From Gonapodya prolifera JEL478 (taxonomy: Eukaryota; Monoblepharomycota; Monoblepharidomycetes; Monoblepharidales; Gonapodyaceae): DNA of 64,000 nucleotides. The notes under the pieces are model-generated. The model was not told where the DNA came from, did no database searches, and saw nothing but the letters and a program-made list of their open reading frames with translations. Both the position numbers and the translations under genes were made by a program. Every line of letters begins with the position of its first letter. Positions within the stretch are counted from its first letter, which is position 1. The DNA lies in NCBI GenBank assembly GCA_001574975.1, contig KQ965870.1, forward strand, positions 1-64,000, in the 5' to 3' direction. Positions 10,856 through 21,784 of the stretch are shown piece after piece.

Positions 10856-12345
10856 TCACAGACCATCTTCCACCATCTTTAATTCCAAGCCCACCCTCCG
10901 CCTCACGCTGTCCCCTTCCTCCCACCCCCACCGCATACCTTCCTTTCCCGCAACATCTTCCTTTGCCCCCCCAGCGTCCATGTCATCCAGCAACCGAACC
11001 AGAAACCCGTAGCTATCCGAAATGTCCTCGGGCACTTCCGGCGCCAGCCCCGGTAGCGTCGTGTTCGTGTCCCCGTGTGAGCCACTTGGGCCTGATCCGC
11101 CGCCGCCCTGGCTTGCTCTTGCTTTGCGAACGGAAACGTAGTTCTGGACACGCCAGCGGTGCCACATAATGGCGGGGTTTGAGGCTGCAACAGGGTAGTT
11201 GAGCGAATGCGGGAGCATGGAGGCAACAAGAAGCGGAACGAGGTGCGGCGGAGTACCGCGACGGAGAGTGGGGAGAGTTGGGCGGTGGTGGTCCGTAGAG
11301 AGGAGCTGGAACGTGGAAAGAATGTGGGTCACTTGGCACGCCATGGGCTCAAATTCCGTTTGAGAATCGAAAGTGGTTCCCCCCACCGATAGTATTTTGT
11401 TCCGCAGTCATTCGCCTCCGGCGGACAGCCTCGGTCAGCGCCAAGCGGCACTTAGGCCTCGGGTTTGCCCCGCGAGAGTATGCGCTCCGCGAGGAACATT
11501 CCGCTCCACGCTGTATCAATCGCCTCCGCGGACAGCCTCGGTCAGCGCTCCGCGAGAGTATGCGCTTCGCATTGTATCATTCGCGCTTCGCATATTATTC
11601 GCCTTCAGCGGACGCTTCGCGAGACATTTTACCGCTACGCGAATCAATCGCCTCCGGCGGACTCCTCGGTCAGCACCTAGCGGCGCTTAGGCCTCGGGCT
11701 CGCGTCTCGCAACTCGGGCCTCTGGCCTCCGTTGCTCGACCACCCCCAGCCAAACTCACCCTCCCCGCTACCTCGAGGTACACGCCAGCGCTCTCCCCGA
11801 CGTCCACAGGCCGCTCCTTCCACTTGGACCTCGATTCTGTATCGAGAGTTGCAATAGCGGGGATGGAGGGGTGTGGAAGTATGGAGAGGAGGTAGAGGGC
11901 AGAATCAAGTACACGGGTGGAAAGCTCGACGGGGAGCTATTCCGGAAAGCGGTCAATGCAAAAGATTAGTCAGTTACAGAAGCCCCACGAAAACAAATCG
12001 ATCGCGATCGTGGCGTTGTCCTTGCCCTTGCGACCACTTTGGAGCTAACTGGGCAACTGTGGTTGCATTGCAATACAAGGCCATAACGGGACCCACCTCC
12101 TCCAACTTCCTCCGGTTCTCTCCCTCAAGCAAGTACTCATACAGTGCCCGCTTTCCCCAATCGCGAGTATCGATTCGAATATCATCTGGTGGTAGCACGG
12201 CTGGAAGTCTGAACCGAATGTCCGATTTCGCCAGCCTTTCCAGCTCCCACGGCTCGGGTGTTCGTGGCGGTGATGGAGGTGGCACAGAAGGAGGGGGCGC
12301 AGTGGATGGCATTGCCGGAGTTCGCGAGCGGGGCGTGGAAGACAT
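10856..12345 (-). CDS. Unrecognised protein, 305 residues, with long repeat-bearing intron
   Basis: Three exons (12345-12097, 11936-11760, 11347-10856), all in phase 0. The N-terminus is Pro/Ser-rich; then come WELERLAKSDIRFRLPAV, DDIRIDTRDWGKRALYEYLL and VELSTRVLDSALYLLSILPH. The last exon continues MACQVTHILSTFQLLSTDHH, LRRGTPPHLVPLLVASMLPH and MWHRWRVQNYVSVRKA, a Gly-rich linker, and PEDISDSYGFLVRLLDDMD. The regular helix-forming pattern and splice agreement argue for a real conserved protein, but I do not recognise the family. The 412-nt second intron is about seven times longer than usual here and holds GC-rich repeats. Its start codon is 76 bases from the start of YPI1, head to head. 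Confidence 0.65.
11400..11725. repeat. GC-rich short repeats inside an intron
   Basis: Three related blocks contain CGCCTCCGGCGGAC (or CGCCTCCGCGGAC) followed by CCTCGGTCAGC, at about 11410, 11520 and 11648. Two of them continue into AGCGGC(A/G)CTTAGGCCTCGGG. A second motif, GCGAGAGTATGCGC, occurs twice (about 11471 and 11550). Several pieces are small inverted repeats. No coding frame is plausible. All of it lies in the intron of the 10856-12345 gene. Could be a MITE-like or SINE-like insertion or local expansion; no terminal repeats were found that would decide. Confidence 0.6.
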
Positions 12346-12421
12346 GAATGTTCAGTGTGCAGCTGGCCGGCAGTTCTTTAGTCATATCTTACAGTTTATC
12401 CGTGTTGGTGTCTTTCAATCA
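12346..12421. promoter_or_regulatory. Short bidirectional promoter
   Basis: Only 76 bases separate the start codons of the minus-strand 305-residue gene and plus-strand YPI1, so both must share core promoter sequence. No specific factor site is evident. Confidence 0.5.
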
Positions 12422-13008
12422 ATGGCCTCCCAAATGCACACGTCCACGGCGACAGCCCGAACAGGCACGCCATCCGTCACAGTCACCCAAACCGCAACAG
12501 ACGCCCAGGCTGAAACCCCCGCGGTCCCCGTCGGCACGCTCCACTTGACCGCTCGAGAGTCCGGGCGGAACGTAAGGTGGGACCAGAAGGTCAAGGACAA
12601 CGAGGGAATGGGAAGGAAGAAGTCTAAAAGTAAGAGGCTCGGCGATTGGTGCATTCCAGGGGTAAAATGAGGGTCTTAATGGCCTTATGTTCCATCTCCT
12701 TTGCCCCGCCTTCGTCCTTCTTTCCTGCCACCTCCAAATTCGTAACTCATCTTACGTTCTTAAATTAAGTCTGCTGCATCTATCACCCAGCCTGGACTCC
12801 CGACCAAGGGTCCGACACTGAGTCTTCGTCGGGTGAAGACGACCCTTCCAAACCCAACGCATACGAGCGTCAACCCAAATACAAAAGCACAAAGAAGAAG
12901 CATCATGGGCACGGACACGGACACGATCACGACCATGGCGACGGTCATCATGGACACGATCACGGCGATGGTGGTGCGAGTGGGGACAAAGGGAAAGAAA
13001 AGGCATGA
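12422..13008 (+). CDS. YPI1: Protein phosphatase 1 inhibitor YPI1/PPP1R11 with His-rich tail
   Basis: Two exons (12422-12629, 12770-13008) encode 148 residues. The family core is unmistakable: RNVRWDQKVKDNEGMGRKKS then KICCIYHPAW across the intron. It contains the RVxF-like PP1 docking element (NVRWD) and the GMGRKKSKICCIYHP block conserved from yeast to human. YPI1 binds and regulates the Glc7/PP1 catalytic subunit in the nucleus. The C-terminus is odd: after KSTKKKHHG there are 11 His in 21 residues alternating with Gly and Asp, a likely metal-binding tail. The start is the first ATG after the shared promoter; a second in-frame ATG follows four codons later. Confidence 0.9.
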
Positions 13009-13269
13009 GTGCGCCTGAAGGAGTGGAAGCCTCATTTGTATAATGGTCAGAGGGCATTGCTCTTCGTGCGATATGGCAGATTGACTTTTCGATGATACCC
13101 CACACGATACCGTGTAGTAGGCAATCAAAGTTTATTAGGTAAAATTATTATCAATCATGAACATCAAAGAAGACCGTTTGATGTAAGAATGAGGCGATTA
13201 CGGACCCACTGTTCAGCTAATTGGCCACACCGTGACCGCAGGACACCAACATTCACCGTTCCAAGCTTT

Positions 13270-15177
13270 ATGGCCGAATCCGGACTCCTTCCGCCGGAAG
13301 TTTGGGCTCAAGTGTGAGTACATTTTTGCAGCGGGGCGACGGCATCAATCTCAGCATTTGCAACACGTGATTTCGCATGCAGTGTCCACAAGTTGAGAGG
13401 AGCCCGCTCTACACTTGCTGTTCTCGCCCGCGCTTCAAAGTTATTCAACGCGCTTGCGGTAAGCTTTTTCCTCCGTTGATGCCGTTACCCAGATCCACCA
13501 AGAAATCCAACAGGAGCCACTTATATATACCGACTTGATTCCGTTGGACATTAATGAAATGAACACATACTGCGAAGCCCTGCAGAAGGCTTCAAAGGCT
13601 CGGAGACCATCGTGCGTCATTTTTTGATCGCTTCAATGGGCCGCTTTGAGGTTGTCAGGTGACTCACCAAATGTTTGCAGCAAAATCAACCTAACAGGCT
13701 TGGGCGACGACATTCAACCCTCGCACTTGGAAACGCTTTTGGAACGATGCGAGTTCGACACGTTGAACGAATTGAAGTTGCCGTTTTTTTTATCGTACCC
13801 GTTTGAGGCCCTAACGGAGGAGGAGAACAACGATGAACGTGAGCACCCACGGCTGGGTCTTGCTACTTTAATGTTGAAAATGGTGGAAAGGGCGAAGCTC
13901 TTGTGAGTCTTGCATGGCTCGCAATGTCCAAAAGCGGTTGTTACGTAAGCACGGTCGTATTTCACTACAGAACAACACTTTGGCTTCCACACGTCCAGCA
14001 GCTGCACGAGATGGACACAGGCCCAAACGACACGCTCATGTCGTCCGTCACAGGTTTGCGGTACTTGAAACACATTGCCATCGGATGCGTGCCAATGGGT
14101 ACCCAAGGAGCACTGAGGACCAACTTGAGTGGACTGACACACCTGGAGACCCTCGAACTCACAGAGTTTTCAAGCATCGTAACAGAAGATTTACGGTGGC
14201 TGGCGGAAGATGCCGAGTTTTCTCTGCGCTCGTTGCGGATTGGGTGAGTGTCAGACGAACAGCGCATGTGGTCGGGTGACTCGTCGCCTCCTGACCATTC
14301 GCACCTCGGGCCACCAAGCACGATCAGCTCCCTGGCGACACCTAGTCTACAAATGTACCTACCGAAGCTGTTCCGTCACCACGCGCGGACCCTGCAATCG
14401 ATCATGATCGTTGACGAGGAGGCGTACTGTGCTGGATTGTTGCCCTCTTTGGCGCAGGAATGCCCAAACCTGAAAAGAGTCGCGCTGTTTGTCAAACCGG
14501 CCCCGAAAGATGAATTGATGAAGTTTTGCTCGACGTTGCACGGCCTCGAGGCGTTCGCGCTGCAGGTGGGGCGACATTACGTCTCTTGTGCTTCAAACTA
14601 CATGTTGTTTTGCTCATAGTCACAGACAGACCTCTGTGACGCGCACCTCCTTGATCTCTCGGAAAACAATCCGCACCTCAACGCCTTGGCCATCGCGGGG
14701 TCATCGTGCACTGACGCATCAGTTGTGACCATTGTCCGACGACAAGGTGTAAAACTGCGAACTCTTGATTTGGAATGGGTCCCCGGAATTACCGATGCCA
14801 CACTTGCTGCGATCGCAGAGTGCTCGTCGGGTCTCGTAGAGCTTGACGTCGGGGGTTCCCATCCACAAGTGTCACTGGCCGGTCTCCGGGCGGTGTTTGA
14901 TGAGGACTCAGCTTGTTACCCAACACTAGAGCAGGTGGGAATGAGCGCATTTTCGTGTGACGGGGAGCCACAAGTTGGCGATGATGGGGTGTCGAATGAG
15001 GTCTCTTGTTTTGTGAATGACGTGGAGGAGAAATGGGGTGGCAAGCACTATATGTCAGTGTTTCGTTGGCATTTGGCTTGACTTTTGTTTTAATTCTTGT
15101 TTTCATTCAGGATATGGCGCGGATTTACATGCAGGAAGTATCCAGACCTTGCGCGCACGGATTACGAACTCGTCTGA
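13270..15177 (+). CDS. F-box/leucine-rich repeat protein
   Basis: Eight exons (13270-13313, 13383-13458, 13514-13611, 13681-13902, 13971-14243, 14319-14565, 14620-15053, 15111-15177) give 486 residues. The N-terminus is an F-box-like helix set: LPPEVWAQVVHKLRG, LAVLARASKLFNALAEPLIY. Leucine-rich repeats follow, including LRYLKHIAIGC, LTHLETLELTEF, LRTLDLEWVPGITDATLAAI and GLVELDVGG. Such proteins are substrate adaptors of SCF ubiquitin ligases. Exon six has two possible acceptors nine bases apart (14319 or 14328). The last donor is GTCAGT, less common but with correct phase; it leads into IWRGFTCRKYPDLARTDYEL. The protein substrate cannot be inferred. Confidence 0.75.
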
Positions 15178-15501
15178 CTGAAGAAATCATAGTTTACTTA
15201 GTTAAAAAGCACGGGTTTTGGATCCAACACAGCTGAAGCGGCGGTTCATACAATTCACACAGCCACATCTGGAGGCAGAAGCATTCGTTCAGGGACACCG
15301 CCACCGCTCGACATTTCTTTTAGGGTGCACTCCGCCTCCGCGTCTACATAATATATAACGAAAGAAGAATTCGAGACGTGGACGAAAGGTCGCGCTCTGT
15401 AAGTTGAATCTCGATTCATCGCATCGTGGAGTCCGTTGCAAGAGAAATCAACCACATACATTTTACTAGTTCCAGCACCCATCCGTTGAAACAACATCCC
15501 A
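15178..15501. other. Intergenic, no gene seen
   Basis: About 320 bases between the F-box gene and the protease on the same strand. Contains an AT-rich patch (taatatataac near 15347) that could serve as a core promoter; otherwise nothing supported. Confidence 0.5.
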
Positions 15502-16706
15502 ATGCCTTCGCTGAGGTCACGTAGTCTTATCTCCCTTCTTGCACTGGCCCTGTCCGGTCTCGTCGGCCTATCATCGGCCATCAGGGAGGGAAAAGTTGGG
15601 CCCGGTGATTCCTGTGAGTTGCCCTGGCATTCACTGCAGGAACCACTTGACAGTCTGGAATCACATTTTTAATCAATTGCCATAATATGCATCTTCTTTC
15701 TACCTAACCTTGTTCCTAACCTTGACCCAGTTATCGTCGGAGGATACACAACCAATGCCACTGCCCACCCATACGTCGCTCTCCTCATTCAAGTGCTGGA
15801 GGATGGCCAAGTCACATGTACCGGCTCGCTGGTGCAAGTGGACCCAGTGCCCGTTATTTTGACAGCCGCGCACTGTGGCAGCAGGGACGACCTGGAGGTT
15901 GCAGAGGTCATCGGTGCAATTGTGGGAATTGATGATTTGAACAAAAACTGCACCGCGAGGTGAGCATAAGGAAGAGAACGATATGCAAAGGCGAGAAACT
16001 AGACATCTTATTTCACGCCCCGCCCAACTCTTCCATCACCAGCCAGCAACCCAACTGCCGATCATTCCGGGTGATCGATATTCTGCAGCACCCCGGCTAC
16101 GGCACTCCCGATGCGCACGTGGACGAGACTGGCCACGATGTTGCCCTGTGGGTTCTCACTCCAATCGACAAGACCCGGCCCGTCACCAACGAGATCGTTC
16201 CAATAAATATCGATCCCACCTCGCCTGCGCCTGGCGTGAACTCGACCGCCGTTGGCTGGGGCATCACAAACTGGGGTGGAACGGCGGCGAACAAGACCCG
16301 CTCGGCAACCAAACTCCAGGCCGTGTCTCTCCTGGTTGCCAAACCCGAGGTGTGCGAGAAGCAGCATGATCTTCTCAACTCCACGCGGGCGAACATCGGA
16401 TGTCTTCTTGGAGGAACCCACCGCTCAACGTGCCAGGGTGACTCTGGCGGTCCCCACATATACAACGGAAGCGTGTGGGGAGTCACCAGCTTTGGTCCCA
16501 GCACGTGCGATAGCGGCGCGGCGTCGGTGGTCGCCAAGACGAGTGGAGTTGTCGACTGGTTGGTGGAGATGAGGGACTACATCAACTTGAACTCTTCTTA
16601 CTTGAAGCAGCAAGTTCGGGTGGGAGGATCATCGAAGCCAACCACAACACGTGGTGCGCAGTTGGCGAGTCCCACAGCATCTGTGATCGAACTTGAGGCG
16701 GTGTGA
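15502..16706 (+). CDS. Secreted trypsin-like serine protease (S1 family)
   Basis: Three exons (15502-15613, 15731-15959, 16043-16706) encode 334 residues. A signal peptide (SLISLLALALSGLVGLSSA) is followed by a short propeptide and the activation site, then mature IVGGYTTNATAHPYVALL. Catalytic residues are all present: His in VILTAAHCG, Asp in GHDVALWVL, Ser in CQGDSGGP. Paired Cys and several N-glycosylation sequons are visible. The C-terminus extends past the protease domain with a Thr/Ser-rich stretch. It should be exported as a zymogen to degrade proteins or activate others outside the cell. A decayed copy of the second-exon region lies just downstream, showing that this gene was tandemly duplicated. 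Confidence 0.9.
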
Positions 16707-16944
16707 AGGAGCTACACGTCAACTTATTTTGATTATTATTGATGTATAAACGACTATTGCTTCTTAATGATGACGGACTCCAACGAATGCAAACGGTGAA
16801 GCAGCGAATTTCTGAAAGCATCCTCGACTGTTCCTCTTCATTGCGATTGCCTTGGTGGGACATGCTTCAGCATTGAGAAAAGGCCATAAGGTCGACGGAG
16901 TATCACTTAGGTTCCCATAGAGCTTTTTCTTTACGCCCCTCAAT

Positions 16945-17045
16945 CTCGTACGGAAGTTCCTGGTAATCTTCGGCGGCTACACCACCAATGCCACCGATTA
17001 TCCTTAAGTCGCCTTCCTCGTTCAAATCCTAGCTAACTTCACAGT
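16945..17045 (+). pseudogene. Relic of a tandem trypsin-like protease copy
   Basis: About 75 bases from 16959 match the start of the second exon of the intact protease 1.2 kb upstream: the frame reads FGGYTTNATDYP, then a stop, then VAFLVQI, against VGGYTTNATAHPYVALLIQV in the functional gene. The first residue of the mature enzyme (Ile of IVGG) is altered, an in-frame stop TAA follows TDYP, and nothing of the catalytic His, Asp or Ser region remains downstream. It is a truncated, unexpressed fragment of a host gene duplication. Confidence 0.7.
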
Positions 17046-17426
17046 ATAATTAGTAGACTTGATGCATGGAACGCAGGAAGGGTGGTTGGAGCAAAAGTGG
17101 AGGATTGATTGGGACATCTTCGGTCTTCGCAAAGTTGGCCTTTCTCCCACAATCGCTAAAACGATCGCGATCTCGGGATCGGAGGGCGCAACTGAAAGAA
17201 AAGCGTGGAAATGAACGGACAAGTGAGCCGCTGGCGGAAATGTCGATGGATGATCATGGGGAAGGGATAGGCGCTTCACCACCAATCCATCGATGGATCG
17301 ATTCCATATGCTGTGATCTGAAGAATTGGCACTTTCTGACCTTCCACTCTTCATTACCTGCACCATTTGCAGTCACAGTCCTTTCCGCTGTCACGCGGAA
17401 CACCAACATCGCCGTCCACTCCTCCA

Positions 17427-20400
17427 ATGCACCGCACGCAGTCTTCATCAATTTCATCCTTCTCTTCCCGTAACCCTCTTTCCCCTCGGTCACCGCGGTC
17501 ACCTAGTCGCTCTCCGGCACCCCAATCCCCGACGTGCCCAACGCCAAAGCTGAAGCGGCGATCGACGTCACCCGCACAACGCGACGCAAAGCGCCGCCTC
17601 TCTGACAAAGAAAATCCTTTTCACAATTCGGACGGTATCAGAGCTCAAACTCCCGCTCCCCCTCCCAGACCTTTGTCACCCCCGTCCCCTACACCGTCTC
17701 CACATCCCCTATCCCAGAACGACCATTCCAACATTGGATCCACACGTCGCGTGGCCGGGCCGCGGCCTATGCCCTTTTCTTCACCTGGAGCGGCCCAGCT
17801 ACCGAATCATCCATCATTCCGCCGACGACAACCAGCGCCTATCTCCGTGGCAGGGGCAGAACATCTATGGGACACCGAGGAAGACGAAGCGCACGGTTGG
17901 ATGGATGTATTTGCTTTTCCCACCCAAGCCAACATCATGAACGCCCCCGTCGGTGCCTCATCACTCACTCGAATCCGAGGGGAACCACCTCCAAGCAACA
18001 TCTCGTCCACGTCCACAACTTCGCGGCTTCCCACCCATCTTGGTTCCCCGCCTCATCCCACCGCTGCGGATTTGGATTCTGAGGCCGATGAGAGCTTCAC
18101 CACCGCCTTATCCTCAACCAGCGCGGGACCCATAGAACCCTCACCGCCTGGCAGTTTTCCACCCTCTCCTCCCAACGCCGCGCCTGTCGCCCCAGTCCTT
18201 GTGCTCTCTTCTCCTCTTCCGCCTCCATTTCCCCCCCCTTTGCTGGACCACGAGCTTGATTTTATCCCTTTACTGTCGCAACCTCCGCCGCCAACATACG
18301 CCGAAGATCAGGCGAGAATAGATCGGCAGAAGAAAGAAGTGATGGCTCAAAATGGAGCAAGTGAGAAGTGCAAATGCTTGTGTCAGAGACCAGTGCGACA
18401 GATGTTGACACTTCTTTCCTTCTCTGTGCACCCCTCATCAAGGATGGCTTCGAGACATGGGTATACCAACTCCCTCGATGCGAGGTCTGGGTACCACATT
18501 ACACCCACTTCCCAACGCAACTCCCGCATCCGTACCACCGGAGCTTCCACCAACCACACCAAAATCGGGCCGCACCTTTACCTTCCGGAGCCCCGCACCT
18601 CCTTCGCCCATGCGACTCACCACCTCGAACCCGGCGATACCTGCAGTACCTGCAGTACCCGCAGTACCCGCTGAACCAGTTGAACTAGCTGAACCAGCTG
18701 AAACAGTTGGACCAGCTGGACTAGTTGGACCCGCCACACCTGCGCCAGCTGCCTCACCTCCTGGCCTTGCTCTGACAGAGCCCCAACTCCGCGCTGTACG
18801 TCTCGCGCGTGAAGGTCGAAATGTATTCTTGACGGGCGGTGCCGGGTGCGGCAAGAGTCTGGTGGTGCGAGAATGTGTGCGGGAACTTCAGGCGGCTGGA
18901 AAGAAGGTTGTCGTGACGGCGTCAACTGGGATTGCTGCAACACATGTGAGTATCGGCATAGGGGCGCGAAAAGGTGTGGCACTTCATATACGGTGCAGTG
19001 CTCGCAACGTAACTTTTTTGTGAAATAGGTCAAAGGCCGTACAATTCATTCATTTGCTGGTATAGGACCAGGGTTGTAAGTTTTGACAGCATTGACCCCT
19101 GGTGATGTTATTGCTTTCTTTGTTCTGACGGAGTCTTCTTCATTCCGTGGCATTTGTTTTCCGATGATCTCGGCTTATTCGATAGATTGACGAAAGAGGT
19201 GCGTGCGTCGGAGAAAACTGCCGTTCTTGTTTTCTTTTTTGGGGGGGGCGGGGAGGCTAAAGATCCTCTTTCTGTGGAATAGGCGCTCACTGCGCGTGTG
19301 CTCCGCAATCAGAACAAGTGTCGACCATGGCAGAGCACGGATGTCCTAGTCATCGATGGTGAGACCCCAGCATTGCTCAACGAATGTTTCATATCTCACT
19401 TCGACCTTTTGATGGTCCTTTATCACCCGAAGAGATTTCGATGGTGTCTGCGGACCTATTTACCAAGTTAGATCACATTGGCCGCCATGTTCGGGGATTA
19501 GACAGGACGCGGCGCGGCCAGAACTGCGATGAAAAGCCGTTTGGTGGTATACAGCTGCTTATCTCGGGCGATTTTTTCCAGGTATGACACGTATCGTTAT
19601 GGCCCCGCCCAAAACGTTACATTGGGTTCTGCAGCTCCCCCCTGTCCCCAACAGCGCGCGCTGCCCTGAATGCGGTAATGAGGGGGTCGTGAAAGCCCAA
19701 GCTCCAACGACGATCCCCGCTTCCGCGTCTCTGCCGCTTGCCAAATACTCTCGGTATGACAGCAAAGCGGGGTGGTTCAAGTGCACGAACCATAAATGCA
19801 AGGGCAACAATGGCACCCCGCATGTATTTTGGCATTCCACTGGTGAGTGTAGCCTTACTTTGTGGTGGATGAATTCGCAGCTCAGAGTACTTTTTGGGAT
19901 TGCTATAGATTTTGCATTCGCGAGCCCTGCGTGGGAATCTGCAGAGCTCCAGGTTGTGCTGCTGGAGAAGGTTTTCAGACAGGATGATCTGTTTTTCATC
20001 TCGGTGAGTCGTGTCAGTACAGTGTGCACCGCCTCCAGACCCACGGACTGTGATTACTCCTAGGCTCTCAACCATTTCCGCAAAGGTGGTAGAGATGACT
20101 GGGCGATAGATCTTGTGACACAGTGCGGGAGCGGCATCAAGAACGACAAGGGCGTTAAGCCAACGAAACTCTACCCTATGAAGAGATCAGTTCAGCAAGA
20201 GAATGCCGAGGAGTACGCAAAGCTACACGACAAGGAGTTCAAATACATTGCGAAAGATTGGGGTGAAGGTAATCAGGAATTAATCAAGACTGAGCATTGG
20301 AAGTTGTTGGACGATGTGCGTCAGTGCTCTTTCTACTCTTGCTCGACATAGGTTTCATTTGTGGCCATTACTCTAGCAACTTCAATGCGAAACTGAACTC

Positions 20401-21473
20401 AGACTCAAGCCAGGGACTCAGGTGAGTGTTCAATTTCGAAGCTCTTTGAATATGCCAGAAGTGACAATGCTTGTTGGGTCAGGTCATCCTCCTTGTAAAT
20501 CTTTCTGTGGAAGGCGGTCTGGTAAATGGCAGTCGAGGTGTAGTCGTCGGCTTCGAGTACCTGCCCGTCACAGACCCCAATGTCGGTTCTGGTAACCGCC
20601 GCGCCGTCGAGGAAATTGAACGCCTCAAGCAAAATTTCAAAGCAAACCCAAACTTGAAGTATCCAGATTGGGATTACATCCCGATAGTGTTCTTTGGTGC
20701 GACAGGCCAGCCTCGCCCTGTTCACTATCATGATTTTGATGTGGAGATTGTTCGGGATACTGTTTTGAAACGGCGGCAGATTCCGTTGAAACACGCCTGG
20801 GCACTTACAGTGCACAAATCCCAAGGCATGTCGCTCGACTGTGTTGAGATGGACTTGAGTGGTTGTTTCGCTGCTGGACAAGCCTATGTGAATATACACC
20901 GCTTTTCCAGGAGATGCATCTAATTACGTAACCTTCGTATCACATTAGGTTGCGTTGTCTCGTGCGAGAACTCTCGAAGGACTGTTCTTGAGAGGATTCT
21001 CCGCCAACGTCATTAAAGCTGACGATATAGTCCTCAAATTTTACGAGGATCTTCAAAAATGGGCCCGTGACGAGAACGAAAAACCCAAAAATGATAACGC
21101 AGGCGCAGCACGTCATCAACTACCCTTGCCCGGCTCTTCCTCATGCACATTGTCGAATGGTTCTGTTGAAATTCTTTCCCAATCCATACAAGCGACACGC
21201 ACTTCTTCTGCCACTTTGTCTTGTGCTAATGGTACAATCGAAACGCTCTCCGTGCAGACGGCAGGCTCTTCGTCTGCGTCATCATCTTCTGGTGGACCGA
21301 TACCTGCGACTACTTCGACTCAAATCATGGAAAGGACGGGTCCACGTTGGCGCGCAACTCTAAAAATGGCTGCTGAACAATGGTGGTGGCAAGAGGGAAG
21401 GTCTTCAATGCCAACTGGCACTTCTGATGCAATAATGGAAACCTTCTTAGGTGAGATCACGCCGTCGAAATAA
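17427..21473 (+). CDS. PIF1: PIF1-family DNA helicase with zinc-binding insertion
   Basis: Twelve exons (17427-18360, 18443-18945, 19029-19075, 19186-19198, 19283-19358, 19433-19581, 19635-19842, 19909-20003, 20064-20315, 20377-20421, 20483-20887, 20949-21473) encode 1083 residues. The first ~430 are disordered and Ser/Pro-rich. Helicase motifs follow: VFLTGGAGCGKS (motif I), TASTGIAATHVKGRTIHSFA (Ia), DVLVIDEISMVS (II), LISGDFFQLPPV (III), then WALTVHKSQGMSLD (V) and VALSRARTLEGL (VI). Between motif III and the usual FAF..PAW block sits an extra exon (residues about 574-643) with CPECG and, 40-odd residues later, CTNHKC, i.e. four Cys placed as a zinc ribbon. PIF1 enzymes unwind 5'-3' at telomeres, G-quadruplexes and mitochondrial DNA. 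One exon is only 13 nt. All phases agree. Confidence 0.9.
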
Positions 21474-21784
21474 TTGACGTGTTTTCACCTGAACCTGAAT
21501 GCAACCTTAATCGTCCTAGAATGTGCCAAGTACGAAATCATTGACTGCATGGCGAACGATACCGCGTGAAAGTGTTGCGACATATACTGTAGATGTGAAG
21601 ATTTGTACATACCGATATCGTGTGTGAATGCTGGTGATCAAGAAGGTATTAGTGTCCCCTCAAACAGTTCTTTCGCAATTCAGGAATGAAAGATCCGCCC
21701 TTTTTTGCAGGGGCGGCAAGAGTTTATCCACCCGTAAAATCCATGCCGACAACCGACACACGCATTTCGACGAATTCGACCATC
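21474..21784. other. Intergenic, no gene seen
   Basis: About 310 bases between PIF1 and the dehydrogenase on the same strand; no supported feature. Confidence 0.5.

Noticed and set aside
11373-11895. Plus-strand Ser/Arg/Ala frames over the intronic repeats
   Set aside because: Repeat-derived; they share no motif and overlap the intron and second exon of the minus-strand gene.
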